Source of the DNA: Anthostomella pinea
Lineage: Eukaryota; Ascomycota; Sordariomycetes; Xylariales; Xylariaceae
Assembly (NCBI GenBank): GCA_963556695.1
Contig: CAUWAG010000018.1
Coordinates: 5,084,001-5,148,000 of the forward strand
Direction: 5' to 3'
Length of the DNA: 64,000 bases
The notes under the pieces were generated by a model. The model searched no databases and was not told where the DNA came from. It saw only the letters and a program-made list of their open reading frames with translations. The position numbers and the translations under genes are program-made. Below are positions 43,131 through 56,165 of the stretch, one piece after another. The stretch's first letter is position 1. Every line of letters begins with the position of its first letter.

Positions 43131-45016
43131 GTATCGGTTTCCGCTGTCGTCTTCTTGGTTGCTGCCTGGCGTACAACTCCCCTCTGGTTGGAACATGACT
43201 CCCTGTGTGTTGTGATTATTAGTATTGTCGAAATAATGTACTGGAAAGGCTTGAAGCGCTCCTGGTGGATCTGGCTGGCTGAATATCTCGGATGGCTGGA
43301 GGAGTGGCAGGAATGACGTGCTCATCGTAACTCGAGCTCAATGAAGTCTATGTTACCTGCAACTCGGCCGGTCAACCAGTCTGTGTCCAGAGAGGGTTTG
43401 AAGAGACTGCGGGATCAGGCGTCGCAAGGGCGACATGAAGAAATGCCTTGATGGAAGATCATACCTCTCGTAGCTTTCCCACCAGCGGGCCGCGTATCTG
43501 TTTGATACATCGGGCCAAGGCCGTTTGCACACGGACGGTGCCAGTTTGATCATCTCATTGCTTCCATGTCTGCAATGTCAATGACGCCACAACCGTGCTG
43601 CCACGGGGTCAATGATGTATCAGATGGAAGAAAGCAGTGCTGCAGGTGGATGGCTGTGCATCGCAAAGCCCGAGGAATATGATGGAGGGCACTTTGCCAA
43701 TGATGAGGTCTGGGCTCTGCCCATACCTGGCACCTTACCTCTAAAAGACAAGACTCGGTGCGGTAGAAGTGTGATGGGGGATCATCCCGATGAGAATGTG
43801 GCCACGCGCTCGGGACAGAGATGACTGTTGTTGCACAATCCATGCCATTGATGAAGTCTGAGTACTGGAAACTGTGTATGAACCCGGACCGAGAAGTTTG
43901 TTGACTTTTGATAGCCAGCAAGCATCCAAACTCGGGATGTTGCGTCGAATCCAGAGCATTCGACTACCTAACCTTAAGGTAGATAGGTAATGTACCTCAA
44001 AAGAAGGTGTGAAGCTGCAGAGCTAATCGAGCCAAGATATCCCGAGAGGTTGACTTTCGGTGAGATGAAAGAATAGGTGCAGAGGCAGGCGGCAGGCACG
44101 TAGCTGTCTAATTACGCCGGGTGTGCCTTCAAATGGTAGGGGCAACACAAAAGAGAGAGCGAGGAATCACGGAGGCGATGAGAAGGGGCTTCTTCGAACC
44201 TGTCTGTACTGTGATATATTTCGATTGAATTGTTGACGGTAAAGTGTTAACATGCAGGCGGGCTCAGGAAATAACCTTCCACAGCCCGCCGTCAGGTATG
44301 ATGATGAGGAGTTCACCTGGTCTAGCACTTGCAATTGCGATAGAAATAAATTATTCAAAAAATTCAAAAAGAAAGCGCTTGCAATAATGACTTAGTTCAT
44401 GCAATAGAAAATAGATGTTACTTATGTTGTTGTTAAGATATGGACGATTGAAGATTGATGGTAGGGTGGTCAATTGGGCTATGGAAGGTTATTTCCCGAG
44501 CCTGCCTGGCATGATGGAGAGGGAGGTACATCTCCTCCATCCATGCCAGCAGCCCCGCCGACACCGGCCGGGCACCTCACGGACCACTGGCGGATTTCTG
44601 CAGGTGCCGGTATTGCCTCCCACCTGCATGCCACGAGTACCATAGTGGACGTGATAGCGGGCATGATAGGCATCTAGGGAGCACCTGCAGCTCAAGGGGT
44701 GAGGGGCTACACCTTTTAGGCATTAGATCCAAGGGTGTGCTCATTACCCAATTGGTGCATTGGTGCACACTGCATTGGTGCTGCACGGGCCCGCGTCCCA
44801 TCTTCATGGATAATGAGTGGATGTTTATCTGCAGGTGAATTATTGTCCATCCACCCTCACCTCCAATTCCCAATTCAGGGGCCCCTGACAAGCCTGAATT
44901 TTTATATAATTTTCCGCCGCCAAGGCAATGGCAGCTCGTTGATCGTCCGTCGTATCGCAGTTGGTGATTGATCAATTCAGTTGTGCTCTGGCCTCAGGTG
45001 TTTGTCACCTTCATGA

Positions 45017-45056
45017 ATGTGCATGTGCATGTGCATGTATGTGCCTGTATGTGCAT
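45017..45056 (+). repeat. imperfect (ATGTGC)n microsatellite
   Basis: Three perfect ATGTGC units followed by variant ATGT/ATGTGCCTGT units, about 680 bp upstream of the DOCK start. Confidence 0.85.
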
Positions 45057-45184
45057 TGGCGGCCCCGTTTGTCGCGTCTAAGAGTGAAGAGAGTTTCAAC
45101 TTCTGATCTTCACCCATCTGCCCGCCTGCCCGTCTGCCCGTCCACCTCCCTCACGAGACATCCAACACTGCATTTGACCTTTGA

Positions 45185-45208
45185 CCCGATACCCGATACC
45201 CGATACCC
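45185..45208 (+). repeat. tandem heptanucleotide repeat (CCCGATA)x3
   Basis: Three perfect CCCGATA units plus a final CCC, in the presumed promoter or leader of the DOCK gene. Confidence 0.9.
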
Positions 45209-45738
45209 TATTGTGCGAGGCGGTCCTTGTTCAGACGCTCGACCTGCTCTGCGCTTGGCTTGAACTCTCACACTCCCAGTATTCCTCGTCCTTTTCTTGT
45301 GCCGGATGCCAGCCCTTTCGTTTGTCTGATTTGATACCCCTTCAAACTCGTGACCGCCACCAATTGCTTTCTTCCTCACCAATAATTTTTGACATCCCTA
45401 CTCAGAAAAAAGCCAACGTTGTGCCTTGTTGCACCATATCTTCTGGAAGCAGGCGACTTCATCCGATCACAACTCCACGATACGCAAGTGACACCCGACA
45501 CCAGAATCCATTGGCGCTCCGAAGATTACGAGATTACATGGGCATATCCCCGAGTCATCTCTATACCTGGTTGACCACCTCCTCGAGTCCCGCCCGCCGC
45601 CCGTTGCCCGCCGCCCGCAGCAGCCTCTACCCGTTGACGCGGGTGAAGGAGCACGACTGCCTTCCTCCCTCCACCAGATTGATCGCCTCATGCGGTTGAC
45701 CGACCCGCAGCATCGGTGCGACCGAACCCACCGCTCCA

Positions 45739-48700
45739 ATGCCCTGGCGACCTCTGCCGCGCATCGCCTTTGCTGTCGCGACCTATCCCTTCGAAGCCAA
45801 ACTCGACAATGAACTACCTCTCGAGATAGGCGACGACCTCTACATCATTGAAGAGACACCCGAGGGCGAATGGCTGCGCGGTTACCTGCTGGCACCCCCC
45901 ACGCTCCTCGCTGGTCTGACCTCTGTCAAGGGCCAGAGTCTTGAAGCTCGCGTCTTTTCTGGCATCTTCCCACGTAGCTGTGTGGAAATTCGCGAGGTGC
46001 TGGGCAACGGAGATGAGGACGACAATGCCAGCCTGGACGGGGTGGATGGTGCGCCGCGACTTGGGAGCGACTCCGGCAAGAGTGGCGTGGCCTCGAGTTC
46101 CGATAAACAGTCCAGAGACGCAGAGGCAGAGGCCGAGGGAGAGCAATCGCCAAATCAGGGGCAGGGTCTGACTAGGTCTCCGAGGGCCCGGCGGCGGCCT
46201 GTTGTGCGTGTTGAATCTGCATCTGCATTACAAGCAGCAGGCCGAAAACCATCCGCACCGGTGCCCATGTTGAGGATGGGCGACGAGACTCCAACGTCGA
46301 TCAACGAGCCCTTGATCGACGAGATCGCGTCATGCCTGCGCGAATGGCACTCGACCAACTTCCACGAGCTCCTCCTTACGCGACAATATGCGAAGCTGGA
46401 CAAGGTCTCCCAGTTGATTCAGACTCTGGACTTGTCCCGTCGTCAGTTACTGCACAATCTTCTCACCGACCGCGAATACACCGCTTTGCGAGAGAAAACG
46501 GTCTGGGATCTGGTCCGGGGAAACAAGCTGTGTGGAGGAGAGGTTATAGTGCGCGATCCCAGCCAGCGCGGGAGGGTCTTGACTGGTGATGACTCCGTGA
46601 TCGACATCACCAGACTACAGTCCGTTATGTGTTTGCTAGAGGAGCCGCCACAGCCACACGTCGAGCTGACCGCCTTACACCACCTGATGGTAGATGTGAG
46701 GAGCTTCGCCGGTTCCTCGAACGAGCCTACAACGTTGGATTTATACCTTGTCAGCAAGTCTGTTGGTGGCACACTTACGACACTCTCCGAAGCCTACACA
46801 ATCGAGGTGCCATCTGGTAGTTTGATGGGGTATATGGCCCGGAATGCGCAGATGCGCACACTCTTCACCGATCTTACTTCTGCCGACATTGGAGACGGGC
46901 CTTCCGCTGATTCAGAACTCTACTTGGTAGTCAAGATACGCGCACCACAGCAGATCGTTAATGGGAAGCCTGCTTCGAGGTCCGGATCGTTTGGCCAGGC
47001 CGCTACGCCTTACTCTAGAGACAAGCCTCCGTCTTCAGGTGGTGGAAACAAGGCTTCTAGGAGAAGCCTGATGTGGGGATCGACGAGGTCGGCATTCTCT
47101 AGAGGAGGCCCGAAACTCGATGCCCTGTCCGAACAACCAGAAGAGCGACCTAGAACCGGAACTATGAGCAGTAGAGATGGCGCGAAGCCTCCAAGCACCG
47201 CAGGCTCCTATTCCGGCCGCACCTCCACGGATGGCCCACAATTCACTCAAATGACGGCAGACAGGTTGGTGGGTATTGGCGTGTTGAGCATGAAAGCCAT
47301 CATGAAGCAAGAGGACGAGTCGGAGCATGTGGTCACGGTTTGGTCCCCGTGTACCAAGGCCAATGCCGAGAGATACGAGAACAGCAAGGGATGGGATAAT
47401 CTAGTGCGGGATCTGCTCGACAGTGATTCGGGCCATTACGAGAAGTCCGGAAGGGCGGAACGTCTACAGGTTCATTTCAAGTCCTTCAACTACCCTGATG
47501 CCGATACCCTGATCAAGGCGACCCCGACGCTGCTCTCCGGCATTAGCAAGACCAACAAAATGGGATTTTCTGGTGCGCCCACAAAACCGCGGTCCGACAT
47601 ATACGTGACCATCAACGAGGCGCTGCTAGCACGACAAAACCTGCTCTCACGCTATGGGGGCAGTGCTACTGCCATATCCAGCAATATGCACGGGCATAAC
47701 CTAATGGTGTCGTTGGAGGTTCGTCGACAGTCTGGCGACAGAATCGATTCGTGCATATATCCATCCTCCAACTCCGAAGCGATGACTACGTGGACGTCAT
47801 TTGCTGTTCAGCGCGGAGAACATTGGAGCCAGACACTGAAGCTTTCGCTTCTTCCGCCGGATGTCACAACATCACACATAGTTCTGACTGTCTCTGACTT
47901 GCCCACCACACCTTTTGCGATCGCATACATGCCGTTATGGGACCAACAAGCGTTCATGAGTGACGGCTTGCATTCGCTGCTTCTATACAAACTTGATGAG
48001 TTCACTCAAAGCGCACAAGCCGGACCGGTTGGTAAGGGTGGCTACCTCTCTGTGCCTTGGAGTGCTCGAAGCGATTCGAGTGAAGTTACGGGCCCTTTGG
48101 CAACAATCCGAGTTGGGACATACCTATGCAGCACCCGGTTTTCTCAAGATCGCATTGTCCTTGGCTTGCTGAAATGGAGGGACGGTCCTAAAGATGGGAT
48201 TCCATCGCTTCTGAAACAGCTTATTTTTGTACCAGAGATCGAAGTCGTCAAGCTGCTGAGCGACGTGCTCGACGCCTTATTCGGCATCCTAGTTGAATTC
48301 CAAGGCAACGACGAGTATGAGGACCTGGTGTTCACAGCTCTCATCAGAGTACTTGGCATAGTTCATGATCGCCGGTTCAATATGAGTCCTTTGGTCGACC
48401 AATACGCCGAAAACAAGTTCAACTACCCTTTTGCCACACCATGTCTCGTCAGATCATTCACCAGGCTGCTCACGAACCCTACGGAGCCAGAGACGGCCCG
48501 CAAACTACGCGCAACTCTCAAAGTTGTCCGGCATATACTCAAGTTCATCACCCATGCTAGGGGTCAGCAGAAGGCCAAGGAGGCAGGTATTGGTATTACG
48601 GGTAGCACACCTGGCTTCACCCGCCATCTGCAGAGCATTTTCAAAGCATTAGACTCGATGATGCGAAGCACAGCGCCCGTGCTTGTCGGCAGCCAGACCC

Positions 48701-51700
48701 TGGCAGTTCAACACTTTCACACCTGGCTGCCTGAACTCACAGGGCTACTCACGACCGAAGAAATTCTCCACATTGCCATCGATTTTCTGGACTCGTGCTC
48801 CCTCGTGAAAGGGAAGCTGGTGCTATACAAGCTCATTCTGATCATTAACTACTCAAAGCTGGAACTTTTCTCCAAGCCCGAGCAAAGATCAGCTTTGTGT
48901 GCCAACACTGTCAGGTGGATTGCGCCGCATTGGGGACAAACAGACGAGGTCACCGAGCAATGGAAAGGCCAGGTCCGCTTGTGCTGTTCGGTTCTGGCAA
49001 GCCAGGCTAATCACCTCAACTCGGAGATTCCCGACTACATTCCAAGAATCATAGACTCGTACCTGGCCATCCAGGCCACCGAGCTAAAGCCGAAGGACCG
49101 CCTTTCGCTACTTTTTCCTACCACCTACCCATTCCCCAGCAAACCAATCCCAGGCGACTCGGTACAGTTGGACGAAGCCCTCGTTGAGCTTTCCGCTGTC
49201 TTGTCTGCCCTATCGAACTCGCCTAACGGAATGCAGCTCGAGCTGGCTGTGGAAGATATCACGGTTCTGCTGAAGAACACGCTTCAAGTGCATATGAGCA
49301 TCTTACAAGGCGAAGCATTCCCGTCGTCTTGGCTCAGCGTGTACATATATCACCACAAGTCCACGATGAGGACGCTGCAGTATCTAGCAAGTATCCTCTT
49401 GGAGTCGTTCCTTCCACAGCCTGACGATGCGGAAGACTTTGACACCGAACTTTGGAGAATGTTCTTTACCACATTACTCAAACTCGTTGGTAGCCGGTGC
49501 CTCGCGCTTGAGACGTTCCCAGAACAGAAGCGAAGAGCGGTATGGAAGATTGCTGGCGATGTCAGAGAACACGGTGCAGAACTGCTCCGGCGAACGTGGG
49601 AAGCTGTTGGCTGGGAGACGAGCCCTGATGAGCGGTCGCGATACGGACTGGCAAAAATGGGTGGCTACCAAGTTCAATATGTGCCCACACTCGTGGGTCC
49701 AATCGTGGAGCTGTGCCTGAGCGTCCACGGCGGCCTTCGGAACATGGCGGTCGAAGTACTCCAGACCATGGTCGTGAGCGAATGGACCTTGAGCGAGGAG
49801 TTGACCGTCATCCAGACGGAGATGATTGACTGTCTGGATCTGTTTTTCAAGAATCAGACCATGACCGAAAGCATCTTACAGAAACTCTTCATCCAAGAAC
49901 TTTACGAACGATTTGGGCCACTCTCGAGAATTGAGGGAGAACCGCTGTACGCTGCCCTGAAGGAGCTGATCGATACGGTCGATGAGTTTCTCGATCTTCT
50001 GGTGGCTGTCCACAGTGGAGGTGTAACCAGCGAGGCATCTCACCTGATCAACCGTCTGCAGCTCATGGAGTTCCTAAGAGATATGCAGAAAGAGGATATA
50101 TTCATTCGATATGTCCATCAACTGGCAGCGATGCAATTCACCGCGAGGAACCATGCAGAGGCCGGTTTGGCTCTTCGACTACACGCCGACTTGTACGAAT
50201 GGGATCCTACCAGAATGACACGTGCGCTGCAAGAACCGGACCTTCCAGAACAGTCGCACTTTGAACGCAAGGAACGCATTTACTTCGACATGATCAAGCA
50301 CTTCGAGGACGGCGAGGCGTGGAGCAGTGCACTTGGTGCGTATAGTGAACTACGGACACAATACAAAAGCAATATCTTCGATTTCGCAAAGCTTGCCCGG
50401 GCTGAAAGAGCCAATGCCACCATCTACGAGACGCTCGCCAAGGGCGACAAGCCGACTCCCAAATACTTCAAAGTCGTCTTCAAGGGCCTCGGTTTTCCGA
50501 TCAACCTCCGAGAGAAAGCGTTCGTGTACGAGGGCTCTGGTATCGAGAGGACGTCTGCATTTGTCGATCGCATGCAGGAACAGTTCCAAGCTGCGCAGAT
50601 CCTCACAAATGGGGATGTGGACAGTGAGGTGGAAGGACAATATCTGGTCATCTCGGCGCTGTCTCCTCATCGCGATCTCACCCACCAAGTCTTCCAGAGG
50701 GCCCGAGTGGCACAACCGATACGGGATTATCTCCTCTCGGCGCATCCGCAGAAATTCTCGGTGTCTTCCAAACGCAGCACAAGCGGGCCCGTCCAAGATC
50801 ATTATGCCGAGAAGATCATATACTCGACGGCTGAGGCGTTCCCCACGATATTGCGCCGTAGCGAGATTGTTGACGTCAAGAACATCGCCTTGAGCGCCAA
50901 GGAGACGGGTCTAGAGCGCATAGTCCGCAAGACGCAGGAGATGACGGCTGTTGAGCGGCGACTCGCGGAGAGCGGAGATGATGACGAGGTTGCGCAGGTG
51001 ATGGTCGGGGCCATAAGCATATCAGTGCTTCCCAACTTGGAGAGCAGTGTTGTCTGTTATCGACAGCTGCTCCCTTCAGCTGACTCGGAAGACGACGAAG
51101 AGGAAGAGCCCGAGCTTGATCCGCAGGAAAATGCCATCAAGATGGCGTTGATCGACCATGCTATCATGATCAAGAGGTGCCTAGCAAGCTTCGCTCGTAG
51201 CTCGAATCCGATCCTGACCAGGGGGCATCAGGAACTCTATCCTCGTGAGTACACCCCATACCGTTAGCATGAATGATCCATCACTGACATTCCCAAGATT
51301 TCATGTCTACGTTTGCGCCCGAGATTGCGGTGTTTGCTCCTGTTTCACCACAACGGGAGAATGGATCCACGCCATCGCCCACGTGGCACCGATCGTCACC
51401 TGTCACGGAGAACGGTACCCCACGAGGACATATTCGCAACTCTTCGACAAACGGCACTGGAATTGTGGAAGAAGCGTCATCCGCTCAACCCATCTCGCTG
51501 AGGCAGCGTGGTACCCGGCTAAGCTTCTTGGGTGGCAGGAAGAAGGATTCTCAGCAGTCCAACAGCGACGTGTCGAGCTTGAAGCAGACCAAGGCCGACC
51601 ACAGCGAATCCAACAGTCAGCACAGCAAGAGCCGAGAGAACTCACACAATCGGAGGAGCATGTTCCGTACTGATACAAACGACACCAATACGAGTTCAAA

Positions 51701-51935
51701 TCCCTTTACTAGGCCTCACTCAAACGGCGCGGCTGACCCGACAACGCCAGATTGGGGACCAGACCGGGCACGCAAGAGCAAAGAGATGGTCAACGTCGTT
51801 GAGAGCGACTTTGGCAAGTCCACCGACGGCGGCATGATGAATATGGGCTCAGTCAGAAAGCGGCTGAGTATGTTGAAGCTGGGAAAGAAGCAGAGCAAGC
51901 CGAATGGTTTTATGGGAGGGCTGAGCGAGGAGTAA
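45739..51935 (+). CDS. DCK1: DOCK-family guanine nucleotide exchange factor (Dck1 type)
   Basis: A 5.5-kb exon (45739-51244) and a second exon (51298-51935), separated by a 53-bp intron, give 2047 residues. An N-terminal SH3 domain lies at about residues 8-85 (VATYPFEAKLDNELPLEIGDD...EWLRGYL...GIFPRSCVEI). Helical and low-complexity regions follow. The DHR-1 C2-like domain is near 617-755 (RSDIYVTINEAL...MPLWD), and an ARM-like middle follows. DHR-2 lies at about 1465-1800, with NHAEAGLALRLHADLYEWDP and YFKVVFKGLGFPINLREKAFVYEG. The tail after the splice is Ser/Asn-rich and ends with a basic stretch (RKRLSMLKLGKKQ). Family role: with an ELMO partner (Lmo1 in yeast) it activates Rac/Rho5-type GTPases in polarity, cell-wall and mitochondrial stress responses. 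Length and order match fungal Dck1. Confidence 0.92.
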
Positions 51936-54539
51936 CAGCCGCCACTGATAGGGACCGGTAATACATAACCTAGAAGCCAGCACGAGCCGGGGCCGCCATG
52001 GGAGCAATGCATCCGCAGGAGGCGATTGGCATTTGTCGAAGAGATACCAAATCCCTGGGGAGGAAGTAGGATACAGAAATCTTTTGACTTTCTGCAGAGT
52101 GGCGTTCAGGATACGCTCGAAGGGGCCCGAGACGGCACGGCATACGTCCCTCGATGCGCGGCGGCGGCGCAGATGCTGCCACGTTTTGCGGTGCTCGATG
52201 GTGATGTGCAAGGCACGCACCCGACGTTATTAGTGGTGGCCAGGGCGAGCAAGGTCTTTTGGTCAGCCCTATCTGCTGTCCTCGTGCACCGAAGGGTGTT
52301 TGTACTTGTCATGTAATCATGTTTGTATGTATCAAATACCTAATTATCAACTGAGACTAGAACTCAGGACTTGAAGACGAGCTATAGCAACGAACAGTCA
52401 TGAAGTATGTAATCAGACTATTGGACCGGCTGTCAGTTCCAAGGCCATGACGTGAGGAAATCTGGAAGTTGGGTCAAGGTAGATTGCGAGCCGGGTAAAG
52501 CTCAACATTCACATGTCGGGACTCGCTTATCATGAGGTGCTCCCCTACCTGCATCATGCATGAGCAATTGCCAATTATTGAACGCCGAATGGACTCCCGT
52601 TGACCCCATTCGCCCACGATGCCTCAATCGGCAAGCCGGGAACAAGCCCCTAACAGCCACCGGTGCACGATATGTCCGGGTCCAGTTCTGATTAGACGGC
52701 TTCTGCGAGAAGGAAGCATATAATTAGGTAATAGAGCAAGCCTCCTTTGAGTCCTTCTGCATCCTACCTCTTTGTCGGTTTGTGCACGTATGGTATGATA
52801 CGGTATGGTATAGTGTGGTGCTTTACGTGATGTGACTATCTCGGTGGTCTTTATCTTTAAGTAGAGTGTCACCTTCCCATATCACCTTCCCAGTGCGGCC
52901 ACCTCGAGAGATACTGTAGATACTGAGTAAACCCAGTCCGAGTCCCTCTGTCTAGCGCGAGTGGCTTGCGTGCGAAATCAGAGCACCAGCCGCATCTATT
53001 TGTGGCTTGATAACAGACAGTCTTAAAAAGAAGCCACCTAAGGCTGGTGAGGCTCTTTTCTGCACGCAAGCCACTTGCGCTAGACAGGGGGACTCGGACT
53101 GAGTTTACCCAGTATCTACGGTAGAGAGTCGAGAGGAGGGAGACGGAAACCCCCAAAACGGTGGTGTGCATAATTCGAATTATGCCGCTGCTAAGAGGCC
53201 CATGCAGCCACTAGTCAAACTTCCCCCCCACGCAGACCGGGGCCACGTTCCGAGGGTGGGCACTTGGCAGACCGTGGTTGGTGGGCCTGTTCGTTCCTGG
53301 CTTTCTGGAGGTCCCCCTTTTCGTCGCTTTCTTCTGCTCCTCCCACATGCTATCTTTGGTGCTTAATAAGTGCATATGACCTCCCTCTGTCCACGATGCG
53401 TCAATGACGAGCGATGATGGCTCGTCGAGTCTGCTCTGATCGTTCCCTTATAATGAAGGTATCGGGATGTTTTCATGGATGAACGGATCTTCCTTCGCTC
53501 GCAAAAGTGGAGGGCCACATTCAGCCTGTTGCGTTACGGATCCGCGCCTCTGTCGATCCTGCCATCCATCTGTCCATCCATCTGCCCGTTGGCCCCAGCC
53601 ATCTTCTATTGTCCGAGAAGGGGTACAAGTGTAACTCTCCTCATCGCATCAGAGGCTCGGTCTGTTATCTCTTGTGTCAGTAGAGGGGACGGTAGGCTAC
53701 CGCTTCTCTAGGGACCAGAACTGTCCGTTTGTCCACATTGCACAATACCCGCAGTCCCGAGGCCAGCGAATAGTCGTTGGTGGACGGCGATCTACCGGCT
53801 TGGCAGTTTTGGGACATCGCGACGGGTCCAGCGGGTTGCAAGTGTGCCCACCGGCGCAGATCCAACATTGAACAGATCCCTATCGTAGCACGGGCAGACG
53901 GGCATCAGTTCAGTCCACCGACCGCATCCAGGGGCCCCAGCCCACAGGGCCACAGCAGACGCAGACTCAGCTGCTACAGTGCCCATAGTGATAGGAGAAG
54001 AGGCACGGTACGCGATGGGACCACGTTTCGGGGGAGCAGGCACAAGAGGCCCAGACTGCCCAGATGCAGAATACTACCGAAATGCCATGTCAAGTGCGGA
54101 GTGGCTGCCAATGGTGAAATATTTTCTTCTCTTTTCGTCGTCAACTTCTGTCGAACATACCACCCTGTCCTCCCTACCTGCCCTGCACGTTCCCTTCTTC
54201 TATCTGTTGCTTGCTGGCCGTTATCTTGTTTCGTGTGTGCTCTGTTATACCCCTACTGCGCATTGCGCTTACCTGCTGAGACATCCTCGACCTTATCGCA
54301 CTGCAGCACTGTTGGCTTTGAGGCCTGAATATTGCCTACATCCACCCGCACCCTCCTTTTCCACGCCGACCAGACGATAACGAGCGCGTCGCCACGGCAT
54401 AGCAGCATCGATATACACCCAGATACCAATCCGCCAGGCCAATTGCGGGAGACAAGACTCCATACGATCGGAGCACAATGCCCAGCTGAGCCCCCATAGT
54501 GCGGAGATAGCAGCGACGCAACCTTACCTCTCTATATAT
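51936..54539. other. intergenic containing a MITE
   Basis: Apart from the foldback element at 52912-53123 I recognise no gene. Short CCATC/CTGTC repeats occur near 53560-53590. The last kilobase is the upstream region of the membrane glycosyltransferase-like gene. Confidence 0.5.
52912..53123. mobile_element. 212-bp foldback MITE with ~65-bp terminal inverted repeats
   Basis: The left arm begins TACTGTAGATACTGAGTAAA at 52912. The right arm ends at 53123 as its imperfect reverse complement. The arms match over roughly 65 bp with a handful of single-base differences, mostly transitions, ending in the shared stretch AGTGGCTTGCGTGC on the left. A loop of about 80 bp lies between. GAGA flanks both sides, a possible 4-bp target duplication. 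No coding capacity. It is unrelated by eye to the 206-bp element in the amidase gene. Confidence 0.85.
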
Positions 54540-56165
54540 ATGATGCGGACGATACCGAACCGATACCTGCCTCTCATCGGCCGCTATGGCACTGTCCTGC
54601 TCGCCGCTCTGCTCGTCTACTACATCATTCGCGACCCCGTGACGGCAGCCCTCAGTGGCGCCTCCCGCCGTTCCTCCTCCTCCGTTGGCGTAGGCCAGGG
54701 CAAGGGCACCAACACGGACAAATGGGGCAAACCTATCCTAAGCGGCGACGACGGCGTCGACCCTAAAGACCCTATCCTCGGCCCCGCAGCCGCCGCGCAA
54801 GGCATTCGCGACCAGAATGCCCAGATACCCGTGGGCGATGACCCTGTACCGCATGTCAAGACCTTCAAGCCCGAACCGCCGCGCTACCCGGAAATCAAAG
54901 ACCATTTTCCGTGGCTGACGCACTCGCACAAGTCGCCGCCCGTCCCCGAGAACAACCTATCGCCCGTACCACATGTCGAGGAGCAGACACCGCTCTTCAT
55001 CGGCTTCACCCGCAACTGGCCGCTGCTCCTGCAGTGCGTCAGCAGCTACGTGGCAGCCGGCTGGCCGGCCTCCGATATTTACGTGGTAGAAAACACTGGC
55101 ACCTTCCGGGCAAACCGGCAACACGAGCTTTCGCTGCAGAACCCCTTCTTCCTCAACCACACGGCGCTGCACCTGTTGGGCGTGAACGTCCTCGCGACGC
55201 CGACGCTACTGACCTTCGCGCAGCTGCAGAACTACTTCCTGCACACGGCCCTGCAGCGCAACTGGCCCACATTCTTCTGGAGCCACCAAGACGTCCTGGT
55301 TATCAGCGATGAGGACGTCTGGAAGAAGGACCGCGACCATGACTGGGACCACGACCCCTATGCCACCATCTACGAGCGCTGCGTCGGCCTGATGCGCTAC
55401 CTCTCGGGACCGGACATGCCGCCGTGGGGCACGCACTTCTTCGCATACGACCAGCTTACCCTCGTCAACCGCGACGCGTATCTGGACGTGGGCGCCTGGG
55501 ATACCCACATACCCTACCAGTCCGCGGACTGCGATATGTATCTAAGGCTGCACTGGGCGGGGTACTGGCAGCCGCAGTCCGAGGCCGGGCTGATCTTCGA
55601 CGTCGGCACCGCCCTCGACAACATCGGCGCGCTGTTCCGGTTCCCCAGCGCGCACGCCACCTTCGAGGGCGATCTCGTGTTCGCCACGAAGCCGCCCGGC
55701 GACAAAGAAGACCAGGCCGCGACCCACTTGCGGCTGCAGCGCGAGGCGGAGCGCCAGCGCGAGGAGGAGATGTACCCCTGGGTCGAGAAGGAGGGCGAGA
55801 GCTTCAACCACCTGGTCGAGGTGGCGAACCGCATGCAGGAGATCAAGCTGACGGACGCGGACCCCAAGAGCGCCGGCAGAAGCATCAAAAAGCGGCAGGA
55901 GCGGCAGACTGGCGGGCTGGGCGAGCCCTTCTACCGCCACCCGGAGGGCTTCGCGGCGGGTGTCGACATGCTGGACGACGCGGGCCGGCGCGTGTTCGCC
56001 GACAAGTGGGGGCACCGTGGCTGCGACCTGCTCGACATGGGCATCGAGGCCGGGGACGCGTGGAGGCTGGAGCGCGACTGGGATATCCGCCAGAGTACGG
56101 GGGCGGAGGGGGGGAATTGGGGGAAGGATTGGATGGTTATGGAGGAGGATGAATATGGACCGTGA
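54540..56165 (+). CDS. type II membrane protein, glycosyltransferase-like
   Basis: Single-exon frame of 541 residues. A short basic N-terminus and one membrane span (about residues 15-30, YGTVLLAALLVYYIIRD) precede a Ser/Gly/Pro-rich stem. A lumenal domain follows from about 150: PLFIGFTRNWPLLLQCVSSYV, DIYVVENTG, NWPTFFWSHQDVLVISDEDVW (Asp-Glu-Asp near 255 as possible metal site) and LVNRDAYLDVGAWDTHIPYQ, then SADCDMYLRLHWAG. These suggest a GT-A nucleotide-sugar transferase fold. Localisation is probably Golgi. I do not know a characterised member. The charged C-terminus is rich in Glu, Arg, Gly and Trp. ATG codons occur at 54540 and 54543. Composition is strongly GC-rich, unlike its flanks. 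Confidence 0.75.
   Translation: MMRTIPNRYLPLIGRYGTVLLAALLVYYIIRDPVTAALSGASRRSSSSVGVGQGKGTNTDKWGKPILSGDDGVDPKDPILGPAAAAQGIRDQNAQIPVGDDPVPHVKTFKPEPPRYPEIKDHFPWLTHSHKSPPVPENNLSPVPHVEEQTPLFIGFTRNWPLLLQCVSSYVAAGWPASDIYVVENTGTFRANRQHELSLQNPFFLNHTALHLLGVNVLATPTLLTFAQLQNYFLHTALQRNWPTFFWSHQDVLVISDEDVWKKDRDHDWDHDPYATIYERCVGLMRYLSGPDMPPWGTHFFAYDQLTLVNRDAYLDVGAWDTHIPYQSADCDMYLRLHWAGYWQPQSEAGLIFDVGTALDNIGALFRFPSAHATFEGDLVFATKPPGDKEDQAATHLRLQREAERQREEEMYPWVEKEGESFNHLVEVANRMQEIKLTDADPKSAGRSIKKRQERQTGGLGEPFYRHPEGFAAGVDMLDDAGRRVFADKWGHRGCDLLDMGIEAGDAWRLERDWDIRQSTGAEGGNWGKDWMVMEEDEYGP

Larger units (their letters stand above)
43131..45738. other. intergenic upstream of the DOCK gene
   Basis: No gene recognised. 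It contains the simple repeats listed separately and, from about 45.1 kb, a C/T-rich stretch typical of a fungal promoter and long leader. Confidence 0.5.

Noticed and set aside
52869..53171. 100-residue minus-strand frame
   Set aside because: It lies almost entirely within the foldback element, whose inverted arms explain the open frame.
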